Notes under the pieces: generated by a model
Databases searched by the model: none
Told to the model about the DNA's origin: nothing
What the model saw: only the letters and a program-made list of their open reading frames with translations
Origin: HGM11416 sp045596285
GTDB lineage: Bacteria > Bacillota > Clostridia > Christensenellales > Borkfalkiaceae
Length of the DNA stretch: 11,665 nucleotides
Direction: 5' to 3'
Assembly (NCBI GenBank): GCA_045596285.1
Contig: JAZOCA010000101.1
Span: 1-11,665 of the forward strand
Made by a program: the position numbers and the translations under genes
Shown: positions 7,698 to 11,665 of the stretch, piece by piece
Layout: every line of letters starts with the position of its first letter
Numbering within the stretch: the stretch's first letter is position 1

Positions 7698-7709
7698 TAT
7701 GTTTATATT

Positions 7710-8948
7710 TTAGCGCAATGGCTTAACGTTCTTACCAACGATTGACGTCGCCATCTTCTTACAGTTAAAACGGTTCTTTGCAACCAAATTAACCTCCTCT
7801 AAGGTTAATGATGAAAGTTTCTTAAGCTCTTTTTCTACGTCAAAAATTTCATTAGATAAAAGCAATCTTTTTCCATAGGACATCATTAGGCTTGAGGTGC
7901 TTTCACTTGAAAGCGCTGTAGAGCCTTTTATTTGCTCTTTTGCTCTATTTAATTCCTTCTGCGTTATTCCTTTTTTAGAAAAATCCGTAATCTCTTCTAA
8001 AATGCAATTATAAGCCTCAGTAACGCTTTTTGGATTAACACCAGCGTATATATATAAGATACCCGTCTCTTTATATGCGGATAAAAAAGAATAAACGGAA
8101 TACGCTAACCCTCGTTTTTCTCTTACCGACTGGAACAATCTACTACTCATTCCACCGCCCAAAATTGAACTTAAACACAAACATGCAGATCTTTCGGGAG
8201 AAGTAATTTCTACACATGGAATTCCTAATCCTATATGAACTTGCTCGATGCTCTTTTTAACACACGAATCGTTGCCATAAAATGAAGTAGTAACATAATT
8301 AGAAGAAAAATTTGCACTTGAAGAAAAATTAGCAAAGTATTTATCTACTAATTCGACAACTCTTTCAAATTTAATCTTACCAGCAAAAGAAATAACTGTA
8401 TTTTGAGGAACGTAGTATTTTTTACGATAATTAAATATATCTTCCCTATTAAAACGCTTTGCATTCTCTATAGGGCCTAAAATAGTCGCCCCATATCCAC
8501 GGTTGCCAAAATATGCGGTTGCCAATTTGTCAATGCATAAGTCGTCTGGCGTGTCTTCCGTCATATTTATTTCTTCAATAATAACAGTTCTTTCCTTATC
8601 AAGCTCTTCTTTAGGATAAGTTGAATTCAAGAATATATCACTTAATATTTCAAAACTGCGTTCCACGTGTTCTTCAATACACTTTACGTAATAACAGGTA
8701 ACGTCTTTAGCTGTAAATGCATTAATTTGAGCGCCAATTCCATCTATTTCATCTGAAATATCAAATGCGGTACGCCTTTCTGTTCCTTTAAAGTTCACGT
8801 GCTCTATAAAATGTGAAATACCGTTCTCATTCTCAGTTTCATGAGCACTACCAACGCCAACCATTACCCCCATGGTAACCGACTGCACGTATTCAATTTC
8901 TTTTACTATAACTCTTAATCCATTAGTATACGTTTTAACTTTAACCAT
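7710..8948 (-). CDS. M16-family (pitrilysin-like) zinc peptidase, MlpA/YmxG-type
   Basis: The protein is 412 residues, the usual size of single-chain bacterial M16B peptidases. The inverted zinc motif HFIEH (46-50, HxxEH) is intact. A distal glutamate in the ERTVIIEEINM block (119-129, Glu125 or Glu126) would be the third ligand. The second domain carries SSILGGGMSSRLFQSVREKR (260-279) followed by GLAYSVYSF. Such enzymes degrade short unfolded peptides in the cytosol. In Bacillus the homologue lies next to the deacetylase-like ylxY gene, as here. The open frame extends to a TTG at 8978, but GGAG lies four bases before the ATG at 8948. That ATG overlaps the last codons and stop of the deacetylase gene by 8 bases, so 8948 is chosen. 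Confidence 0.94.
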   Translation of the reverse strand: MVKVKTYTNGLRVIVKEIEYVQSVTMGVMVGVGSAHETENENGISHFIEHVNFKGTERRTAFDISDEIDGIGAQINAFTAKDVTCYYVKCIEEHVERSFEILSDIFLNSTYPKEELDKERTVIIEEINMTEDTPDDLCIDKLATAYFGNRGYGATILGPIENAKRFNREDIFNYRKKYYVPQNTVISFAGKIKFERVVELVDKYFANFSSSANFSSNYVTTSFYGNDSCVKKSIEQVHIGLGIPCVEITSPERSACLCLSSILGGGMSSRLFQSVREKRGLAYSVYSFLSAYKETGILYIYAGVNPKSVTEAYNCILEEITDFSKKGITQKELNRAKEQIKGSTALSSESTSSLMMSYGKRLLLSNEIFDVEKELKKLSSLTLEEVNLVAKNRFNCKKMATSIVGKNVKPLR

Positions 8949-9663
8949 TGTTCTCCATACATTCACTAACCGTGGCAACTATAAAACCACTTTGCAAATA
9001 AAAATTTAAAATATCCTTAAGAGCATTATAGGTATGCTCTTTGGGGTGCATTAATATAAAATCGCCCCCAACAACATTTTTTGTAGCTCTATTATACACG
9101 ATTTTTTCATTTTTGTCACGCCAATCTATGGTATCTTTTGACCATAAAATAACTTTATAATCCAAACTTTCACAAACTTCAATAGTAATTTTAGAAAAAT
9201 TGCCTGACGGCGGGGCAAATAAATTCATATCTATACCCGTTTGAGCTAATATATAGTCGTGAGTGTTCTTTATTTCCTTATAATTACCATTATAGTCTAA
9301 TTTGCCGTGTTCTTTATGAAAATATCCATGGTTCCCTATCTCATTACCTGTCTCATACAACTTTTGAATTATGTCAATATTATCATCCGCAAAACATCCG
9401 CCAAAGAAAAAAGTAGCTTTAAAGTTAAATTCATCAAGTAAATTAGCAATTTTCAATATAATTTCTCTGCCTTCGTAGCAATTAAACATCAAGGCGATTT
9501 TATTACTTCTTCTATTGCCGTTATATATAGGCTGTTCATTGCTAATACTGACGGCAACGCCGTTTGGTTGTATAAGATAGTACGAATATCCCACCATAAG
9601 AATTAATACACTTAACACAACACCTGAAATTATGCGCAAATATGATCTTTTTAATGCCTTCAT
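8941..9663 (-). CDS. Membrane-anchored polysaccharide-deacetylase-like protein, YlxY-type, degenerate motif 1
   Basis: The protein is 240 residues with a short basic N-terminus and one membrane segment or signal anchor at about 11-31, so the NodB-type domain would be outside the membrane. Conserved pieces are KATFFFGG (82-89), GNEIGNHGYFH (106-116) with His112 and His116, FAPPSGNFS (149-157), WSKDTIDWRD (174-183) and ILMHP (203-207). The first motif, normally FDDG or FDxxWG with a catalytic Asp, reads FNCYEG (60-65), so that aspartate is Asn61 and the next ligand position is Cys62. The motif-3 Arg is Ala150. It may have lost deacetylase activity, as I recall for YlxY. AAAGG stands eight or nine bases before the ATG, and the peptidase gene downstream overlaps by 8 bases. 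Confidence 0.88.
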   Translation of the reverse strand: MKALKRSYLRIISGVVLSVLILMVGYSYYLIQPNGVAVSISNEQPIYNGNRRSNKIALMFNCYEGREIILKIANLLDEFNFKATFFFGGCFADDNIDIIQKLYETGNEIGNHGYFHKEHGKLDYNGNYKEIKNTHDYILAQTGIDMNLFAPPSGNFSKITIEVCESLDYKVILWSKDTIDWRDKNEKIVYNRATKNVVGGDFILMHPKEHTYNALKDILNFYLQSGFIVATVSECMENNG

Positions 9664-9686
9664 ATACTAATACCTTTTTTTAAATC

Positions 9687-9715
9687 TTAATATTAATATA
9701 TGAATATACTTGCAA
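9687..9715 (-). promoter_or_regulatory. Candidate promoter for the deacetylase-peptidase pair
   Basis: On the minus strand, TTGCAA (9715-9710) and TATTAA (9692-9687) are separated by 17 bases and each match the consensus at four positions. The surrounding run of TATATT-like words makes the exact -10 uncertain. A new promoter is expected here because the YitT gene upstream ends in a strong terminator. Confidence 0.35.
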
Positions 9716-9734
9716 CCTATATACATATCCATAT

Positions 9735-9761
9735 AAAAACGGCGCAAACAATTTGCGCCGT
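9735..9761 (-). terminator. Intrinsic terminator of the YitT-family gene
   Basis: ACGGCGCAAA and TTTGCGCCGT pair as a ten-base-pair GC-rich stem around a three-base loop, followed on the minus strand by a run of T (GTTTTTAT). It begins a few bases after the stop at 9766. This is the clearest minus-strand terminator in the window. Confidence 0.9.
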
Positions 9762-9765
9762 ATCA

Positions 9766-10668
9766 TTATTTTTTAAAATTTCCAAACACTTCATTTACCC
9801 TAGAGAATGAAGCAAAGGACTTTGGATATCTCTTGATGATCTTCATCATCTTTGAAAGTTCTCTTTTTCTAATTATGCACACAATCATAAACCTTTCTTT
9901 ATGAGTATACATACCATGCACGGTCATCTCTGTTACACCGTGCTTCAATTCATCCATTATGTCTTTTGCAATTGTTTCTGGTTCGTCAGTAATTATTTCA
10001 AACTTGTATCCGTCTTTCGCCCCTTGCAATATTATGTCTACAACGTAATTTGCGATAAATAAGTTTAATAGCGTACACAAACTAGGTTCTATTTGAATTT
10101 GAGCAACGTCGCCATGATTGGTAAGCAACACTAAAACCACAACAATACTATCAAATACAAAAGTCAACCAAGCAACATTTGCAGCGGGATTTTTTCTTTT
10201 AATTAACGATGAAATTGCATACGTTCCACCAGAAGCTCCGTGTCTTTTAATTTGAATAGAAAAACCAATGCCAGAAAGAACACCAGTTGCAATTGAGGCA
10301 AAAATTACATTACCAGAAGTCGCTACGTAATGGTAAAAATTAATATTTTCTAGCAAAAGAAGGGTTAATGATTGAGTCAATATATATACTGTTAAAAATA
10401 TACCCAACTTCTTTTCCACGAAAATAGAGCACAAAATAAACAATGGTATATTAAAAATAAGCATCCAATAACTCATTTTTATATTAGGGGTAAATTGTGA
10501 AATTACAGAGGCTATACCGGTTAACCCCCCTGGTGCAAATCCGTTAGAATTTGCGAACACGTGTAGTGTAAACGCTACAATCGCTCCAGCAATTAAGCTT
10601 GCAAACAAATCTCCCGCCAGTTCTTTTATGGTATACTTTTTCATAGGTGTATTATCACTCCGTAACAT
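9766..10668 (-). CDS. YitT-family membrane protein with C-terminal DUF2179 domain
   Basis: The protein is 300 residues. About five to six hydrophobic helices fill residues 20-215. The family signature appears as NGFAPGGLTGIASVI (42-56) and the Gly-rich RHGASGGTYAISSL (142-155). The C-terminal soluble domain (about 219-295, starting DGYKFEIITDEPETIAKDIM) is DUF2179. Function in the family is unknown, and transporter or sensor roles are suggestions only. Its own promoter at 10680-10708 and terminator at 9735-9761 make it a single-gene unit, although rnhA could read through. The start is uncertain: the ATG at 10668 has AAGG four bases upstream but lies only about five bases from the predicted transcription start. 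The ATG at 10644 (MKKYTIKEL) has GGAG 13 bases upstream and is a natural alternative. Confidence 0.92.
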   Translation of the reverse strand: MLRSDNTPMKKYTIKELAGDLFASLIAGAIVAFTLHVFANSNGFAPGGLTGIASVISQFTPNIKMSYWMLIFNIPLFILCSIFVEKKLGIFLTVYILTQSLTLLLLENINFYHYVATSGNVIFASIATGVLSGIGFSIQIKRHGASGGTYAISSLIKRKNPAANVAWLTFVFDSIVVVLVLLTNHGDVAQIQIEPSLCTLLNLFIANYVVDIILQGAKDGYKFEIITDEPETIAKDIMDELKHGVTEMTVHGMYTHKERFMIVCIIRKRELSKMMKIIKRYPKSFASFSRVNEVFGNFKK

Positions 10669-10679
10669 TTTGCCTTATA

Positions 10680-10708
10680 ATTATAATACGGAAATCACGA
10701 TATTTCAA
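10680..10708 (-). promoter_or_regulatory. Near-consensus promoter for the YitT-family gene
   Basis: On the minus strand, TTGAAA (10708-10703), 17 bases and TATAAT (10685-10680) match the consensus at five and six positions. Transcription should start near 10673, which puts the first ATG (10668) about five bases into the message and the second (10644) about 29 bases in. Confidence 0.75.
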
Positions 10709-10759
10709 CTTATTTTACCTTGATTTATAAAATTAAAAACAAATTAAATTTCATCTAAT

Positions 10760-11212
10760 TTAAAATGGGGCTTGCGATAATTTTTGAACTTCTTTTCTTG
10801 CAATTTTATCACAACGATTGTTATTTTCATTATCCGCATGACCTTTAACATGCACAAATGTTACAACGTGTTTCTTTAAAAGATAGGAAAGATCTTCCCA
10901 TAGTTCTTGATTTTTCACCGGTTTGTTTGTAGAAGTTTTAAATCCGTTTTTCTCCCACGCAAAAAGCCAATTTTCAGTTATGGCATTTACTACGTATGAC
11001 GAATCGCTGTATAACGTCACTTCACATTTTTCTTTTAATGCTTTCAATGCTTGTACAACAGCCATTAATTCCATAACGTTATTTGTCGTTTCCGCTAATC
11101 CGCCAGAAATAACCTTCTCGAATCCCATATAATTTAAAATCGCTGCCCAACCACCCGGTCCTGGATTATATGAACAAGCACCATCCGTCCATATTTGTAC
11201 TTTTTTTAACAT
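10760..11212 (-). CDS. rnhA: Ribonuclease HI
   Basis: RNase HI cleaves the RNA strand of RNA-DNA hybrids, clearing R-loops and replication primers. The 150-residue protein is the same size as the Escherichia coli enzyme. All four carboxylates are visible: Asp10 in WTDGACSYNPGPGGW, Glu48 in NNVMELMAV, Asp70 in YSDSSYVVNAI and Asp135 in NRCDKIAR. His125 sits in the flexible HVKGHADNE loop. The basic handle helix region is present (WLFAWEKNGFKTSTNKPVKN, about 82-101). No N-terminal hybrid-binding domain is attached, which distinguishes it from long RNase HI and from RNase HII/HIII. AGGA lies five bases before the ATG. The gene is divergent from tRNA-Trp. No intrinsic terminator follows, so some read-through to the YitT gene is possible. 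Confidence 0.96.
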   Translation of the reverse strand: MLKKVQIWTDGACSYNPGPGGWAAILNYMGFEKVISGGLAETTNNVMELMAVVQALKALKEKCEVTLYSDSSYVVNAITENWLFAWEKNGFKTSTNKPVKNQELWEDLSYLLKKHVVTFVHVKGHADNENNNRCDKIARKEVQKLSQAPF

Positions 11213-11239
11213 AATTATCCTATTTGTCGTTTTTTTTGC

Positions 11240-11268
11240 TTGACTAATTAATTTGTTTAATATATAAT
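11240..11268 (+). promoter_or_regulatory. Promoter of the tRNA-Trp gene
   Basis: TTGACT (11240-11245), a 17-base spacer and TATAAT (11263-11268) form a near-perfect sigma-A promoter. The predicted start near 11275 is about eight bases before the first tRNA base, as expected for a stable-RNA gene. Confidence 0.85.
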
Positions 11269-11297
11269 AATATACGCTGTTTAGGGGAGTGGCTCAA
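11269..11297 (-). promoter_or_regulatory. Candidate rnhA promoter with its -35 inside the tRNA gene
   Basis: On the minus strand, TTGAGC (11297-11292), 17 bases and TATATT (11274-11269) match the consensus at four and five positions. The -35 falls in the D-arm of tRNA-Trp, and the -10 directly abuts the -10 of the tRNA promoter on the other strand. The rnhA leader would be about 50 bases. Other minus-strand -10-like words nearby make this a tentative call. Confidence 0.4.
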
Positions 11298-11357
11298 CGG
11301 TAGAGTAGTGGTCTCCAAAACCATCGGTTGCGTGTTCGAATCGCGTCTCCCCTGCCA
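11283..11357 (+). tRNA. tRNA-Trp (anticodon CCA)
   Basis: A full cloverleaf can be drawn. The acceptor is AGGGGAG with CTCCCCT, the D-stem GCTC with GAGT, and the anticodon stem GTGGT with ACCAT. The loop CTCCAAA places the anticodon CCA at 11315-11317, which reads UGG. The T-arm is GCGTG with CGCGT around TTCGAAT. The discriminator base is G at 11354, which is the usual bacterial tRNA-Trp identity base, and the CCA end is encoded at 11355-11357. The gene has its own promoter and terminator, so it is a stand-alone unit and not part of a tRNA cluster in this window. Confidence 0.97.
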
Positions 11358-11391
11358 AAACGCTTTGTGCTTGTTCGCAAAGCGTTTTTTT
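11358..11391 (+). terminator. Intrinsic terminator of tRNA-Trp
   Basis: CGCTTTG (11361-11367) pairs with CAAAGCG (11378-11384), extended by AAA/TTT pairs, and is followed by seven T residues. It starts directly after the tRNA CCA end. On the minus strand the same stem is followed by only four T residues, so it could stop leftward transcription from the small 11415-11498 unit only weakly. Confidence 0.9.
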
Positions 11392-11414
11392 CATATCTCA
11401 AACATGTTATGTTT

Positions 11415-11498
11415 TTAATCCTTGATAAAATCAAGCCATTCGCCTATCCACTTTAAAGAAGAGTTACCGATATTCACAAGGCCATATTCTATACACAT
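11415..11498 (-). CDS. Possible 27-residue amphipathic peptide gene
   Basis: A short frame runs from an ATG at 11498 to a TAA at 11415-11417, with AAGGG four bases upstream and a promoter at 11522-11550 that would give a leader of about 18 bases. The peptide begins MCIEYGLVNIGNSS, and its last 13 residues are LKWIGEWLDFIKD. On a helical wheel those 13 residues separate fully: Leu, Ile, Trp, Leu, Ile, Trp and Phe fill one half, and Lys, Gly, Glu, Asp, Lys and Asp fill the other. There are two Trp codons, and the gene converges on tRNA-Trp. I recognise no family. A membrane-active or signalling peptide is possible, and so is chance. The frame is too short for coding statistics. Confidence 0.35.
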   Translation of the reverse strand: MCIEYGLVNIGNSSLKWIGEWLDFIKD

Positions 11499-11521
11499 AC
11501 TACCCTTATGCTTCTTTACAA

Positions 11522-11550
11522 ATTATATCACAAAACACTTGATTTTACAA
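11522..11550 (-). promoter_or_regulatory. Extended -10 promoter upstream of the small peptide frame
   Basis: On the minus strand, TTGTAA (11550-11545), a 17-base spacer and TATAAT (11527-11522) preceded by TG at the extended -10 position make a strong promoter by motif. Transcription would start near 11515 and run leftward towards the tRNA-Trp terminator. No other gene in the window lies directly downstream, apart from the 27-codon frame. Confidence 0.6.
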
Positions 11551-11615
11551 GAGGTTTTATCTATAGCACAAAAAAAGAAGCTAATAAATAAAATTAAATT
11601 AACATAGATATCGAT

Positions 11616-11641
11616 AGTATATCATATTTTTCCTGCAGGAA
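11616..11641 (-). promoter_or_regulatory. Extended -10 box with an upstream 12-base palindrome (operator-like)
   Basis: The minus strand has TG-A-TATACT (11624-11616), an extended -10 without a good -35. Just upstream lies a perfect palindrome, TTCCTGCAGGAA (11630-11641), which continues with one mismatch to 18 bases (11627-11644). The palindrome falls in the usual promoter spacer and -35 region, a typical repressor position. I do not recognise the operator type. The stretch from 11392 to 11665 has no other long gene. Confidence 0.35.
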
Positions 11642-11665
11642 TAAAACATTTATTGCTTAAACCTA

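Noticed and set aside
7698..7709. Bidirectional terminator between dapB and the M16 peptidase gene
   Set aside because: The 12-base gap has no inverted repeat, and none was found in the flanking coding ends.
11415..11498. The Trp-containing short frame as a trp-operon leader peptide
   Set aside because: The two Trp codons are not adjacent, no trp biosynthesis gene lies downstream on the minus strand, and the frame runs into a convergent tRNA gene.
11422..11607. Plus-strand 61-codon frame after the tRNA-Trp terminator
   Set aside because: It starts with TTG, has no ribosome site or promoter after the terminator, and its composition looks like translated AT-rich non-coding DNA. The opposite strand has better signals.

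Overview
The window looks like a chromosomal piece of a low-GC, AT-rich Gram-positive bacterium, probably a Bacillota/Clostridia lineage. The reasons are strong Shine-Dalgarno sites (AGGAG, AAGGTG, AAGGAG), sigma-A-type promoters, a tRNA with an encoded CCA end, and the gene families present: a DUF624/YesL-like membrane protein, an Hsp33 with its zinc motif, a YitT/DUF2179 membrane protein, and a deacetylase-M16 peptidase pair that resembles the ylxY-mlpA pair of Bacillus. Nothing here identifies a species. No phage genes, insertion sequences, CRISPR array or rRNA were seen.

Left part (1-6006, minus strand): one tightly packed operon reads leftward from a good promoter at 5978-6006. Its order is a DUF624-type membrane protein, a YqeM-like methyltransferase, Hsp33 (hslO), a long TPR/alpha-solenoid protein, an all-helical HEAT-like protein, and a small possible DUF1963-like protein. 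Apart from one 57-to-63-base gap that holds a perfect hairpin, junctions are 4-11 bases or overlap. A further gene may start at the left edge.

Middle (6031-8948): dapA and dapB form a two-gene plus-strand lysine/diaminopimelate unit (1-base overlap). It is divergent from the left operon and converges, only 12 bases apart, on an M16 zinc peptidase. The peptidase is translationally coupled (8-base overlap) to an upstream membrane-anchored polysaccharide-deacetylase-like protein whose first metal/catalytic motif is degenerate.

Right part (9687-11665): a YitT-family membrane protein has its own near-consensus promoter and a strong terminator. RNase HI (rnhA) lies upstream of it. A tRNA-Trp(CCA) gene is divergent from rnhA, and their two -10 boxes abut. 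The tRNA ends in a clear intrinsic terminator. Beyond it lies about 270 bases with no recognisable long gene but with dense signals on the minus strand: a complete-looking unit (TTGTAA-17-TGATATAAT, AAGGG, ATG) for a 27-residue peptide with a well-formed amphipathic helix and two Trp residues. Upstream of that are a second extended -10 and a 12-base perfect palindrome that could be an operator. This small unit is the best candidate for something undescribed.

Several gene starts were set from ribosome binding sites rather than from the longest open frame: the TPR gene (TTG at 3006), the M16 peptidase (ATG at 8948), the left-most gene (ATG at 504) and the methyltransferase (ATG at 4631).
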